From positions 28,479,828 through 28,543,827 of the forward strand of contig NC_092019.1 of assembly GCF_042242105.1 (NCBI RefSeq): 64,000 bases of DNA, in the 5' to 3' direction. The stretch comes from Pempheris klunzingeri (lineage: Eukaryota > Chordata > Actinopteri > Acropomatiformes > Pempheridae). This document shows positions 1 through 11,094 of this stretch, piece by piece. The translations under genes were made by a program, and so were the position numbers. Position 1 is the first letter of the stretch. Each line of letters opens with the position of its first letter. The notes under the pieces were generated by a model that worked only from the letters and a program-made list of their open reading frames with translations, ran no database searches and was not told where the DNA came from.

Positions 1-2040
1 CAAGGAGGAGAGGGAACAGGGTGCGGCGGAGGACTGCTGAGGAGGAACTTTGCATATACATGTTGCATATATGCTTGAAAGACACTGAGACTGCTCAGTG
101 CAGATGTAGATCTTTGCCTGTACTCCTTGCTTGCTGCAAGTAAAACTTTGAACTGAGATCTCTGTCTCTGAGAGTTTATCTTGTGTGTTGGGAAATTAAT
201 GGTACGAACTAACAGCGAAAATACAGTTTTTGTTGTTAGGTTCTTATATTGGCAGCTCAAGAACTCAACGGAGGTTTTCAGTCTGGTCTCACAAGCAGTT
301 TATTCTGGTCACAGGTCACAGGTCACAGGTAAAGTACTCGCAGCGCTGGGCTCATGACGGACCCCGAGGGGCCGGTCAGAGGAGCCCCCTCTCGTGTGTG
401 TATCCCTCTGGTGTGTCCTGTCCCGTCTCTGTCCCGTCTCTGTCCTTTCTCTGTTTCGTCTCCAAATATCTCATGTTTAAATGCTTGTTGGATATCATAA
501 AGTACGTAACCATTTCTGATTAACTGTTTAGGTTCGTGCGTCACAGATAGCACGTTCCTGTAGTGATGTTATGGTAATCTAACAGTTGGATGTTGGTTGC
601 AAGGCGTGTATCTATAATCAAACTTCAGAATATGTTTTGCACAACAAAAGCACTACAATCAAGGTCTGTCTGGTACATTCTGTTCTGCTTCACAAAACAA
701 TACAGGAGAAGCCATGTCTGTGGAGGTCAGATTGACATATTCTGTTCACTCTCATGAGGAGAGAGTAACTTTATTTGAGAAGGCCTGAAACATTCTATGG
801 TCATATTAAATTCTAATTCAACAATTCCCCTTTCCAATAAGAAGTAGGAATGTTGTGTGTATTGTACTGTTTTCTTCAGCAGCGAGTCGTCTAGCAGGGC
901 CCCAATCTGCAAACAACCAACCACATCAGAAAGCAGCACAATTACATGGGAGACTTGTCGGCATCCCTTTTTGGTATACCTTTACTACAACAATATACAA
1001 TATGTAGGAAAGGCAGTGCAGATTAATGTGACCTATATGTGGGCAAATATGTGTAAGCTGGTCTTCAATTGCAGTTAATAGCAGCAAGCAGTCTTCCTTG
1101 CACAGTGCATGTGGAAATTTCTAAACAAAGTGATTAAACCATATGATTAAAAGCACAATAAGCAGTAACATCTATAAGTATCACGCCTCTAAGTGTGTAA
1201 ATAGCTGTATATGGGTATGTATTAAACGTTAGCAGTTTATGGTGTGTGCAGCCAAGGGCGGGGTCCTCTTCATCCTGAGAGAGAAATCTGTGGAAGAGCT
1301 TCATTAGAATAGTGGAGTAATTAATAAAGAGGTGGTGGAAATTTATCATTGATGGAAGCTGTAATACATTTTAGACAGAGGTGCCCGATGCAAGGAGTAC
1401 AGCAACAGCCACAGAGTTACTGAAAGAGTTACTGCAACCACTAGACTAGACTAGATAAAGATAGAGCTAATCAGTGTTTTTCATGTGCCAAATGTTTTAT
1501 CAAAATAAAGTACAAACACCACCTCTTTCTGCTAAAAGAAAATCCAGGGTCATTTTTGTAGTATATCAGAGTGGATTTAGTTAATCATGTCCACATTTTT
1601 TTGCTTATAGTGACCCATCAGAAGAGAAATTATTCAAAACCAGCAGCTAACATGTCGGCTAATTTATATTCATCAGGCACACCTCTGAGAATGTCAATTG
1701 CATCTATGTGGGTGTGTGAGTTCTAGTAAAGGTTAAATGTACTTCTCTGGGTGTGATAGTGGTGGTGGGAGGTCGTCCCCAGGATCAGGGTCAGTAGTAG
1801 AGTCTTAGGTCAGGTGTAGAGGTTCTTAAGTCAGTCTGAACCTCAGTCAACGCCCTGTCTTTTTAGGCCTTGTGTCAGGGAACAGTGAGTCTCATGGATC
1901 CAGTCATTCAGTTTGTCTGTCAGTCCTCTCTTTAGTGTGAGGCAGCCTTTGCTACCATGTGGGGTCCCTCCCAAAGGGGTGGGAACCGATTGAGCTTGTT
2001 GACCTCTCTTAAGGTCCAGTCCTTTATCTCTCCATGCTTG
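1..2040. other. Unassigned sequence, no gene recognised
   Basis: I see no convincing coding region. The first 200 bases resemble the end of an LTR (a short run with polyadenylation-like and U5-like composition), which could belong to the retroviral remains at 3-5.5 kb, but no TG...CA border or primer-binding site could be fixed. A 7-base tandem repeat (GGTCACA, three copies) lies at 307-327. Open frames here are short and lack codon structure. Confidence 0.3.
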
Positions 2041-2049
2041 TTTTTATCC

Positions 2050-2712
2050 TTTATTCATTCGCTTTAACATAGTGAAATATTGTATGCGTATCTGTACAGA
2101 ATCAGTGAATGGCACAGTGCCCCGTGCCCAAGTGTGGACCTAATCAAGAAGCTTCCACACAGACTCTTATCAGTCTTAGTGCTTGATTGGTAGGATTTCC
2201 CCCAGTCTCACCACTCGTTTTAATTCACAGTAATTCTGAAATGCCCAAGCCAAATTGTCCCCTTAGTAATCCATTGCCCCGACAGAGCTGCTTGTTGACC
2301 TGGATCAGGTGTTGGGATCCCCAATCAGTAGTGACTGATCAATGCCAAACACCTCATTCAGTTAAAACATCATCCAAGCAGAGGGGTTCAGCAACAGAGA
2401 AGAGAGTTACTCTGTAGTTCTTCAATGTTCTGCACACACAATTCCCTCTGTGACTTGTCATAAGGGGTTATGTGGATCATTTGTTTGTAGGGGTTGTACC
2501 CTGCTGTTGTCCTTGCTGCCATATCTGACAGCTTTGTGTGACATGGTGAAAAAGTTGTATACGTGCTTTCACAGAGTCGGTGATTGCCCGAGTGAGGACC
2601 CAAACAAGAAGCTTCTACACAGATTCTATTAGTCTGTGCGCTTGTTTGCTGGGGGTTCTCCCAGTCTTATCACTCGTTTTAATTCACAGTGACTCCAAAA
2701 CACCTTAGTTTA
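2050..2712. repeat. Diverged direct repeat pair about 459 bp apart
   Basis: The block ending around 2250 and the block around 2510-2710 share many stretches, for example CACTCGTTTTAATTCACAGT near 2212 and again near 2671, and AAGAAGCTTC followed by a CACAGA motif near 2147 and 2606. The offset is about 459 bases. The copies are clearly diverged, so this is an old tandem duplication, perhaps in the leader of the retroviral element that follows. Confidence 0.6.
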
Positions 2713-2891
2713 TGTGTCCCGTTATTCAATTACAATATCATCCAGGCAGGAAACTGCCCACATTGTCATGGAAAATAACAAACTTGTCCCTGTGTCCTTG
2801 TTTGTTTATTATTTTCATTTTATTTACTTATTTATTTATTTTTATTTGTTATTTATTTATTTTTTTTAATTTTATTTATTTTTTTAAATTC

Positions 2892-2976
2892 CTCACTCTC
2901 ATCAGTGGCATCACTCTCATCAGTGGCATCGCTCATCAGCGGCATCGCTCATCAGCGGCATCGCCCTTGCGGCATC
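2892..2976. repeat. Short minisatellite (CTCATCAGYGGCATCR units)
   Basis: Four to five imperfect copies of a 15-18-base unit with the core CATCAGTGGCATC or CATCAGCGGCATC lie in tandem, immediately after an 80-base T-rich tract (about 2810-2890). Confidence 0.75.
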
Positions 2977-3027
2977 GGTAGCTACCCGGAAAATATATAC
3001 ACTTATATACAGTGAGAGAAAAGCAAA

Positions 3028-3912
3028 ATGTCCTGCTCTAAAATTTTGGGAGACAACTCTCAATGGTTATTTACCCAGTGAGTTCTATGTCCCTTATCAG
3101 GTCAGATTAGCTGTGCTTGGACACTTATTCTCTTTTCCCTCACATGGGAATCCAAATCCAAATCCAAATTGAAACGCAAACAGGATCATGACCATAACCG
3201 TATGGAAAGTGAATACGGTGCGCAAGCCTGTAAATATTATAAATCATGGATAAAAGATCCTAACGCTCCATTCGATGGAACATTGGATAAACCTAAATGC
3301 AATGCGCTCCTCGTTAAATTGAAAGATAAACATAAGAAGAAAGGTGGTGCTCATCCTGAAGTTCAGTGTGCCATGATGTGGGCTTCCACTGCTTCTATGG
3401 ATGTTAAAAAGAGAACAGATGCACAACAACAGAAGAAATCTGAAAAAGCGTTGAAAGACGTGACGTCTGCACGTGACCTTGAAGATTTAGATGCAGAGGC
3501 TACAGGTGCTGTAACAGCAGTTAACAGACGCCGCGCAGCAGCAAACGTTCAGCAACAACAGCAGTTAAATCAGTAAATGCAACATCAACAACAGCAGCCA
3601 CAGGGCACTGAGGGTGGAGTTGGAGCTGGTGGCCAACAGCCCCTGCCTCCACCCTATGAAGATCATAAAGCCCTTAGAAAACAATTGAAGGCATTGGATC
3701 TACAGGAAAAGGAGGATCTCCGACGGGGAGACCCCCCAGCAGCTAAGACTCGCAGACAAAAAGCAGTGTTGAAAAATTTTCTAGACCTTTCAGCAGGTCC
3801 TGAGGACGAATATCCCTTGATAACAGTTCCAAATCCACTCGCTGGCCAAAATGGCGCAGGACCAACCATGCAGGTGTACAGGTCAATGTACCCAGGATGG
3901 TATCTGTGTTAA
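3028..3912 (+). pseudogene. Endogenous retrovirus gag-like region, interrupted by two in-frame stops
   Basis: One frame runs from the ATG at 3028 to the stop after 3909, broken by TGA at 3079-3081 and TAA at 3574-3576. The product is hydrophilic and lysine/glutamine-rich, with a glutamine-rich stretch around the second stop. It is followed by a proline motif PLPPPYEDH that looks like a PPxY late-domain motif, and then a segment (YPLITVPNP) resembling the start of a capsid domain. Retroviral Gag normally continues through capsid and nucleocapsid; here it ends soon after the capsid start. Its place upstream of an integrase on the same strand supports a decayed fish retrovirus. Identification as gag is by motif and context only. 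Confidence 0.6.
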
Positions 3913-3930
3913 ATAAAACATTTACAACCT

Positions 3931-4110
3931 ATGGTTACCAAAACTACTCCAAGTCAAGGTAAATTTCCTGAAGCAACCCACCATTTTCAAATTATCTGTA
4001 TGGATTTCATCGAACTAAACAAAAATTGAAGGGAAAAGATACTGTTAATAATAAAAACTGTTTATAATAGATATGTTCCCATATTCACATCCATGTTTTA
4101 CTTTGTTTTC
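3931..4110 (+). pseudogene. Second, more decayed integrase core fragment
   Basis: An open stretch from 3931 to 4029 carries QGKFPEATHHFQIICMDFIE, which matches the layout of the intact integrase just downstream (QGSFPVPNAPFEVLNMDYIE) around the first catalytic aspartate. After a stop at 4027-4029, shifted frames still suggest the IID-motif strand that follows in integrases. It lies directly after the gag-like region, so protease, reverse transcriptase and RNase H are missing between them. This is either a different retroviral copy or a rearranged duplicate. Confidence 0.55.
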
Positions 4111-4440
4111 GTCTATCAGGGAAATAATGATTAGTTATTAGGGGCAGGTCCACTTCACAGGTACGATGGGATGACCAGCCTGGAGGTGGACAGTTTTTGT
4201 TCTTTTATGGATGTTCCCACACTCAAAGTTTCCAGAGTAGACAGACAACAGCTATTATTCTCATTGTGTACCGTTTGTGTGCAGTTAATTTTTAACATTA
4301 TTGTGACCCTCTGGTAGCGCCATAGTGCGGTCGCCGGGGCAGCGGGACCGTAAGAGAATTTTCCTGTCCAGAAAGATTGATTGTTCTGCCAGACAGGTTT
4401 TTCGCTCTTACACTCCATGGGCTTTTGATATACATGTAAG
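4111..4440. other. Unassigned stretch between two integrase fragments
   Basis: No domain recognised. A minus-strand open frame crosses it but shows no family motif. The junctions with retroviral sequence suggest a rearrangement or an inserted fragment. Confidence 0.3.
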
Positions 4441-4451
4441 GTAATTGTTAT

Positions 4452-5426
4452 GTGTCGACAGGAGGGATGTGTTCCAAAGTTAAATCTGTATTCCATGCTC
4501 CAAATTTTGCAAAAATTGCTGATAAAACAGTGAAACAATGTCTGATATGTTCGAAATACAATGCTCAAGGAGCCATGAGAACGAGACAAGGCTCATTTCC
4601 TGTTCCAAACGCACCCTTTGAAGTCCTGAACATGGATTACATTGAATTATCTCCATGTCAGGGTTTCAAATATTGTCTAGTGATCATTGATCAGTTCTCA
4701 AAATGGACTGAAATATTCCCTGTGAAATCTGCAGATGCCAGAACCACTGCAGATATTCTAACCAAAGCTATCATCCCACGATTTGGTATTCCGCGGATAA
4801 TCTGTAGTGATAATGGAACACATTTCACTGGAAAGCCAGTACATGAAGCAATGAGTAGATTTGGAATAAATGTAAAACATCATACAGCTTATCATCCACA
4901 AAGTGCAGGCCTTGTAGAAAGAATGAATGGGACAATAAAGCAACACCTGTCTAAGTGTATGGCAGACACAGGAAAAGATTGGCTGTATTGTTTAGATATA
5001 GTTAGACTAGTAATAAACACAACTGTCAGATCAACTGGATTAACTGCATTTGAATGTGTTTTTAATAAACCATTCACTCTTCCTGAATTCTCCCAATTGT
5101 CTGATAATAAGTCTGAAAATGTGACACTGGTTGAACACATGCTAAAAACTCTGCAAACAAAAGAAAACATTAAAACTCTCCGTCTCTCTGTTGTGTCTCC
5201 AGGAAAAGAGGACCAGCCAAAACCACAACTAAAACCTGGGGACTGGATTTTTGTTAAGAATATTCAGAGACGTGTGTGGAGGGAGGAACGCTGGCTTGGA
5301 CCATTCCAGGTAATCATATCTACTCCTACGGCAGTTAAGATTGCAGAGAGACCTTCCTGGATTCACGTCACACACTGTAAAATTCAGCATTTCCCAGACA
5401 TCAATCAGGAAATTACTGAAAACTAA
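4452..5426 (+). pseudogene. Retroviral integrase, C-terminal part of pol
   Basis: This is a 324-residue open frame with no internal stop. It starts inside the N-terminal zinc-binding domain: CLIC at residues 30-33 supplies the two cysteines, and the histidine pair lies upstream, outside the frame. The catalytic core shows D62 (NMDYIEL), D120 (CSDNGTHF) and E156 (QSAGLVERMNG), which gives the D-D-35-E spacing of retroviral integrases. The C-terminal region has a tryptophan/arginine-rich stretch (RRVWREERWLGPFQV) like the DNA-binding domain. Integrase joins viral DNA to host DNA. Only this part of pol survives, so the element cannot be autonomous. The core resembles gamma/epsilon-type fish endogenous retroviruses. 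Confidence 0.85.
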
Positions 5427-5445
5427 AGTAGCGCTTGTTTGACTG

Positions 5446-5461
5446 AAAAAAAAAAAAAGGG
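5446..5461 (+). other. Polypurine tract of the retroviral element
   Basis: A run of 13 A followed by GGGAG lies 20 bases after the integrase stop. It is the expected plus-strand primer just before a 3' LTR. The following sequence (to about 5570) would be the start of that LTR, but no matching LTR was found elsewhere in the window. Confidence 0.5.
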
Positions 5462-5587
5462 AGCATGCCTGGTTGAGAAAGCCTGCTGGTGTTGGAAAGA
5501 CAGCACCACTTTATTGTTTTCCTGTGCGGTAATCCCGGGGGGACCCCTGGTGAGCCCGGGAACGCCGACGAAGACTACACAGCAAAT

Positions 5588-5745
5588 CTGTCAGTGTTAA
5601 TTTTTCAGTGTTAGTGTAAATTTAAGAACTTCAGAGTTATTTTAACACTTCATCGATCCAAACTAACACCTCTAGTGTCAATTCCTGAGAGTGTTAGTGT
5701 GGATTTTGGTCGTCAGGTCAACAGTAACACTCCCAGTGTAAAACT
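5588..5745. promoter_or_regulatory. Cluster of AGTGTTA / TAACACT direct and inverted motifs
   Basis: Within 160 bases the heptamer AGTGTTA, its complement or a one-base variant recurs about eight times (CAGTGTTAATT, CAGTGTTAGTG, TTTTAACACTT, CTAACACC, GAGTGTTAGTG, AGTAACACTCC, CAGTGTAAAAC). The cluster lies just upstream of the candidate first exon of the SAMD3-like gene. It may be a regulatory repeat or the end of a small inverted-repeat transposon. Confidence 0.45.
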
Positions 5746-5817
5746 GGCCACACCCACATTTTCAGTGATATCTGGTGAAGAAGTGCTCTGCCGTCGCCAT
5801 TTTATATTCCTGCCACG
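5746..5817 (+). promoter_or_regulatory. Candidate promoter and noncoding first exon of the SAMD3-like gene
   Basis: A GCCATTTT motif (YY1-like initiator context) at about 5796-5803 is followed by a good donor, CCACG then GTAAGT, at 5818. A second GCCGCCATTT motif lies at about 6174-6183. The start of transcription cannot be fixed from sequence. The assignment rests on position upstream of the coding exons. Confidence 0.35.
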
Positions 5818-6261
5818 GTAAGTTTTACTTAATGAAATTTGAGTTTTACGTTCATATTAGCAAGCGTAATATTACTCAATGTAAACGCAATTGCATTGGT
5901 ATAGAGATATTTAAGATTTGAGTGTCACATGCCCATTTTAAATACTTTCTGTCGAAGTGCATGATGCTAGCATGTGCAAGATGTACTAGTAGCTCTATCC
6001 AAGGTCAGGTAGCTAATTTATTTATCACATTCTGGCATTTTGAATATAATATATATTGCCTTCTAATATCCATCATTTTCAGTAAACGTATTTTGTTTCT
6101 CTTTTTTAACTTGCAATTCCCAAAACCTGTATGGACTATATGGTGAACTAGAAAGCCTGTTACACGAGGAGAAGGCCGCCATTTCACATCCCCGTGGCGC
6201 AGTTTTGGAGAGGAGACGCGGGTATGTTGACTTTCTTTCTATTTTCAGTGAAAATGAGTAC

Positions 6262-6905
6262 GATATGATACGATATACTTTTATTTCCCCTTGGGGAACT
6301 TTTTCCTGTACTCCGTCCAGCTGCAGTTTACAATAAAGAAAAACAACAGAATAGAAAGAAATAAAATTAAAATTAAATAAAAAAGTGCAGCAGCAGTCTC
6401 CGTCTCCGTCCTGTCAGCATGAATGAGTGAGAATCCCTCGATCTCACACAGAGAGTCTGGGATGTCGCTGTGGAGCCATGTCTCTGTGAACACCATGGCG
6501 CAGGCGTCCCGGTGCTCGCGGCAGGCTGAGGTGAGGCTCCGCAGCTCATCCAACTTGCTCTTTAAGGACCTCACGTTGCCGAGCAACAGCGACGCTGGTC
6601 TGCATCCTCTCCTCCGGAGTCTTTGGCGTACTCCACCTCGTTGTCCTCTCCTCCGGCGGCGTCTCCCCGGGTCTGCTTGCTGAATCTCCTCCGGCAGGTC
6701 GGGGGGTGGTGTGCAGCCTGTTGAGCGGAGGGCCCACAGCGCGTCTCTGGTGTAGGACAACACCGCCATGTTGTTTGTTTGTTTACAAACGCCATGGGTT
6801 GTTGCTGCAGATGGACTCCGCCCGGAGCCCCATTGCAACCCACGGCAGGAGCCGCAAACAGAGTGAACAAGGGACTCAAGTGAACAAGTGAAGTCAAAAA
6901 GTTCA
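6262..6905 (-). mobile_element. Internally deleted LINE: endonuclease start joined to 3' tail
   Basis: On the minus strand an arginine-rich N-terminal segment leads into the start of an apurinic-type endonuclease domain (LLLGNVRSLKSKLDEL, then VFTETWLH). After about 40 more residues the sequence jumps to a typical LINE 3' end (AAGGGGAAATAAAAGTATAT) with a TATCGTATCATATCG tail. The rest of the endonuclease and the whole reverse transcriptase are absent. The parts fit an L2/Rex1-like fish LINE. It lies in the presumed first intron of the SAMD3-like gene, in antisense orientation. Confidence 0.7.
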
Positions 6906-7184
6906 AAGTTAAGAATTAAAGAAGGGAAAAGTTATGAAAACTGCAGCTGTTCACGGAGCCTGTGTCGTAGACGTGCTGCGCCACCGTGACCCGAACTAGC
7001 CTCCTGAAGTGCCTGGAGTAGAAAATATATAACCCATCCAACTAATAGATGGTGATATTCTGATTAGCTTTATGTTTAGTGAAGTTTGCCCTAGTACTAT
7101 CAGCAGTTGAGGTAATGCCTTCTATATGGAAGATTTTAATTTTATGGTAGTATGTTTGTCATACTTTTCTTTGAAGGTGGCGAT

Positions 7185-8939
7185 ATGCTGGTTCCTGTGG
7201 AGTATAAGGAGGTGAAGAAATGGGTCAGGGTTCCACAGACTGAGGAAGTGTACGATTATCAGGCATTTTTACAAGGAGGTAATTTGAGTGTAGTGGTAGA
7301 AAGTACTGAAGTACTGTACTTAAGAACAGTTTTAATGTATTTTTGTTAAAACCCTGAGTCACATTATCTTTTCTGTTTTAGTGCTGGCAAAATTCAATTT
7401 GCCAGGTTCTACTGCCTTGATTCTGAAAGATTCTGCAGGAGTGGAAGTGGACTCCGACATATTTGATGAACTTGTGAAGTCATCAGAGTTGTCTTTGAAG
7501 GCGTTCACTGAAGAGTGCGACAGTAAGAAATTGCAGTATTATATTTGTTTCAGAATTAATTGTTTAGTATGTGTGTTCTGTGTGTTCTTAGACAACAGTG
7601 TTGAGGAGTCTGCTTCAGAGGCCTGCATTCAAAGCCAGGTGGTGACAAAATATTCAAAGAATATGAGAGAACCAAGTGCCTTGCTGATGGTACAAGAAGA
7701 GAGATGGTGAACATGCTTGTGGCAGACATGGTAGAGGGTCATGGGTACGTGAATGTTCACAAATTACTTTGTTTTTGCTTATGTTCTGAATTTTAAATGT
7801 TCCTTAATGGAGAAATTTGACTAGACATGGCTAACAATGTAACTGATATGAAAGTTACTGTTTTGGAGTTAAGTATCATTTTGATAATGCATCTGTCTCT
7901 TACTCTCTTAGGAGGGTCCGTCCGTTGAATGTCCGTACTATGTACGCACTTGGCATTACAACAATGTTCCCCAACTTGAAGGATCCAGATTCAAAGAATA
8001 GTTATGTAAGTATTGACATTAAGATCGATCCATGCTATCTATCTTTTGAAAGCGTTGTCTGTGCTACTGTCTTTTTCCATGATGCGTTTGAGGGAATCAG
8101 TTGTTTTTTTTTAATAAACAGGAACATTTCTATGATCACCAGAGTGGTTCTGGTTACCTGGCATGGAGGTTAAAAACTGTGCAGCGCAACTTTGCTGAAG
8201 AGGTCAAGAAATCCAAGCCGACTTTCCAAAACGTCCCTAAGAGTCCTCGCAGCATTCCCACAAATGTAAGGCAGTTGTCAGGTGATGAATGCAAAGAAGC
8301 AATTTCGGTGATGAGGCACTCAACTGACACCAAACTTGTCAAAGACAAAATGAGGGCAACATTCAAGCACCGGCAAGAGGTGGTTCAAAATCCTGCCACT
8401 GCCTCCACTGTCTTAGACCTTTTCCCAAGATTCCTGGATACACCAGGCTTGGTAAAAAATACAATGAATTATAGACAGCTTTGTGGTTGTGATATGTTTT
8501 TGCTCCCTAATGTGTTTTATGTCGTGTTTTGTGTTTAAGATTGACCAGGACTTCACAATGCTCTTTGGTGAGGAAGTGGCTGGTAAATTCCTAGCAAAGT
8601 GGCCAACATTCTTCAAGCCGAGGATCATCGCAGATTGCAAAAATCTAACTCAGGCTGCACAGGTGGATCAGCTACTTCTGTCTGCACAGCAGGGATCAGA
8701 TAATGATGGTAAGTGTAAATGTATCCCTTATGTACCCCTAAATTTACCCCTTTATTTCAAATCACATATTTAACATAACTACTAATTCCTCTGGTGTTGA
8801 TTGTTATTTCAAAGGATGGGACTGTGAGGTGGCTGGCATCCTCTTACTACCTCACTTGTTACCACCAACATCAAAGGGAAGGAAGTCTTCAAAGATTAGT
8901 ACAGTGGATGCTGCTGGCCGCCTGATCAAGTTCATGAAG
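7185..8939 (+). CDS. SAMD3-like multi-exon teleost gene, 3' end missing
   Basis: Seven coding exons can be placed by splice sites and phase: 7185-7278, 7382-7522, 7592-7744, 7912-8005, 8122-8451, 8540-8708 and 8815-8939. All phases agree except exon 3. Using the acceptor at 7590-7591, the frame that reads PGGDKIFKEYERTKC is one base out and meets TGA at 7708. An acceptor 14 bases downstream (exon from 7606) restores it. The N-terminus resembles a ubiquitin-like/PB1-type domain. The body carries TRREMVNMLVADM, YLAWRLKTVQRN and FKHRQEVV, a layout I recognise from proteins annotated as sterile alpha motif domain-containing protein 3-like, a multicopy fish family of unknown biochemical role. No SAM domain is visible. 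The family usually continues beyond the last exon, but a gypsy LTR starts six bases after it. Functional status is uncertain. Confidence 0.65.
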
Positions 8940-8944
8940 GTATG

Positions 8945-10083
8945 TGTCGTGACCCGGGCCCACTCCCTTATTAGGTCCTTATCGGATCCCCGGCCACCAG
9001 CAACATGAATCAAACAGGATGCAGTTTAACCGTTTATTTGGCCCCCCCTCTTGGTACACTCGTCAGACCATCACAATCAGCAGACACACTAGCCAGGCAG
9101 TTCTAACAGTCTATAGAAAACACACGTGAGTAAAAAGGTTTCAGAGCATTTGCATTACAGTGGCACCGCACACACAATTCATAACCACACAGTAAAGTCA
9201 CCGCAACCCACACTATGCTGCTGGCAGTGTGCTGTAACCACCTGTACACCCGTAACCAGAAGGGGGGGGGGGGGGAACCCACACACAGATGGACAGACAG
9301 ACAGATAGACAAACAAATTAAATAATTAGCTCCGTCTGGGGGGACTGGCGGCTCGCCCCTGGCCGCCCACGAGGCCCACTCCCCCAGCGGAGCAACCAAA
9401 AAGAACACAAACCCCAACCAGTCCAGTTTCCCCTACTTGGGCACCCCAAGTCCGTCCAGGGCTGCTCCTGGTGAGGCCTAATGTCCTCCCTGCATGTGCG
9501 TCATTCCAACAGACGTCCTTGGCTCACAGTAAGCAGTTCCTGTATCAGCAGTGTGGGCCCTCAGGCTGTTCCCCTCACTCAGCCAATTGCGCCTCTCGCC
9601 CAGGGGCGGTGAAAGGGGCAGCCGGACCCTCAGTGCGTGGCCCAGAACTCCCACTCTCCTGCATCTCCCAGTCTTCCTGGGTCAGAACCGGTTCTAGACA
9701 GTGACACACAGACACACACAACACCGACAGGGGGAGAAAGGTGGAGAGGGAACGGGGGAGAGACCAAGAAGGAAAAGCAGTATGTAGGCAGCCAACGAAC
9801 ACACACGGCCCAGAGGCACCAGTCCCTCTCCGCTGCCATCCTGGTTCTGGTCACTCCACCTGTGCTCTGCTCTCCTCTGTTCTGCTCTGCTCTCTCTGCT
9901 CGAGTGCCAGAGTGTCTCCTCCCTTTGTCCTGCTCAGCAGCCAGCCAAAATCCTCCGCAGCTGGCTACTGATTGCCAATTAATGGGCAGGGCTGCAGGCA
10001 AGCACACACCCTTCCCCCTCATCACCCTCTGTGGACACAACCAAAACACGACAACAACACACATCCCTGGCTGGGATGTGACA
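8945..10083 (-). repeat. 3' LTR of a Ty3/gypsy element
   Basis: The block begins and ends with TG...CA-type termini (TGTCGTGACC at 8945, GATGTGACA ending at 10083). Immediately inside the element, on the minus strand, a purine-rich tract GTGTGGGGGAG abuts the LTR, as expected for a polypurine tract. The LTR is long (about 1.14 kb) and contains a run of about 14 G near 9261-9274. Open frames inside it are incidental. Confidence 0.8.
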
Positions 10084-11094
10084 CTCCCCCACACTAAAAC
10101 GATGGTCGTCCCGACTATCTACTGCCCATATCGGGCCGGCTTAACCCCAAAGTTAGCCCTCTGTGACCTCCTAGGAACTGATGGTTCTATTAGCTGTTCC
10201 CTCACCCCAGCTTGCTCTGGGACCCCAGCCCCCTCCTGCCTCAGCACTGGTTCAGGAACCCCCAATGGAATTTCCCCATCCCCTTCAGGAACCACCCTTG
10301 ACAACTTACCGGGCCAGCCCAACACCCGCCCCTCTGACCTTGGGACCACCCCCTGACCTGCCCTACCAACCCGCTCACCTACGATCTCCGGAGGTCGTGG
10401 ATTGCATCCAGGGGGGCAGCAACGCAGATGGCAACGATGCAGGATGCGGATGGGTCCTTCGCCACCTTCAGGGCGCACCTTGTATACTGGCCCTTGGGGG
10501 TCCGGCTGGCATACCACCACCTGTGGATGTGGGTCCCAATATGGACCCAACTTCCCTTTGGCCCTTCGTCTAAAATTCCGTACAAGGACCCTCTCACCTG
10601 GCAACAGGGGCAGCCCCCTCACTCGACGGTTGCATCGGCGCTGGTCCTGTTCCTGTCTCAATCCCGCCTGCTGCTTGACCACCTTGATGGCTTCCTGTAG
10701 CCTTTGGCGGTGGGCGTGGAGCCATTCTCCGGCTCCTCCCGTATCCCAACTACCATCCACCCCCCAGCTCTGGTCTATAGGTAAGCGGGGATGGCGGCCA
10801 AATAGCACAAAGAAGGGGGCCAACCCTGTGCTACTGTGTGGAGTGCTATTGTAAGCCTGGACCAAGTCTGGTAGATGTTCCACCCACCTCTGTTGATCAG
10901 CTGGTGTCAAGGTGTTCATCAGGTGAAGTAGGGTCTGGTTCCATCTCTCACAGGCTCCATTTCCCTGGGGCCTATATGGTGTGGTCCGGATCTTCCTACA
11001 CCGATACACTGTGCACAGCTCACGAATAAGCTGCGACTCAAAGGCCGGGCCCTGATCCGACAACAGCTTCTCTGGACACCCATAAGGGTTTTTC
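10084..11094 (-). pseudogene. Ty3/gypsy integrase and C-terminal tail, 5' truncated
   Basis: The minus-strand frame (stop near 10119, open to 11138) carries the integrase core from the second catalytic aspartate (LLSDQGPAFE) through the glutamate (PYRPQGNGACERWN), then the GPY/F-type region (KGKLGPYWDPHPQVV) and a long proline/arginine-rich tail ending RRSQRANFGVKPARYG. Residues upstream of the second aspartate are missing. At about 11094 the sequence switches to LINE debris, which supplies the apparent start codon, so the first 15 or so residues of the open frame do not belong to the protein. No chromodomain is evident. Gag, protease and reverse transcriptase are absent. Confidence 0.85.

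Noticed and set aside
4155..4589. 144-codon minus-strand open frame
   Set aside because: Overlaps the integrase start on the other strand and shows no recognisable domain.
9637..10356. 239-codon plus-strand open frame
   Set aside because: It lies inside the gypsy LTR and across the antisense integrase tail; no domain or codon signal.
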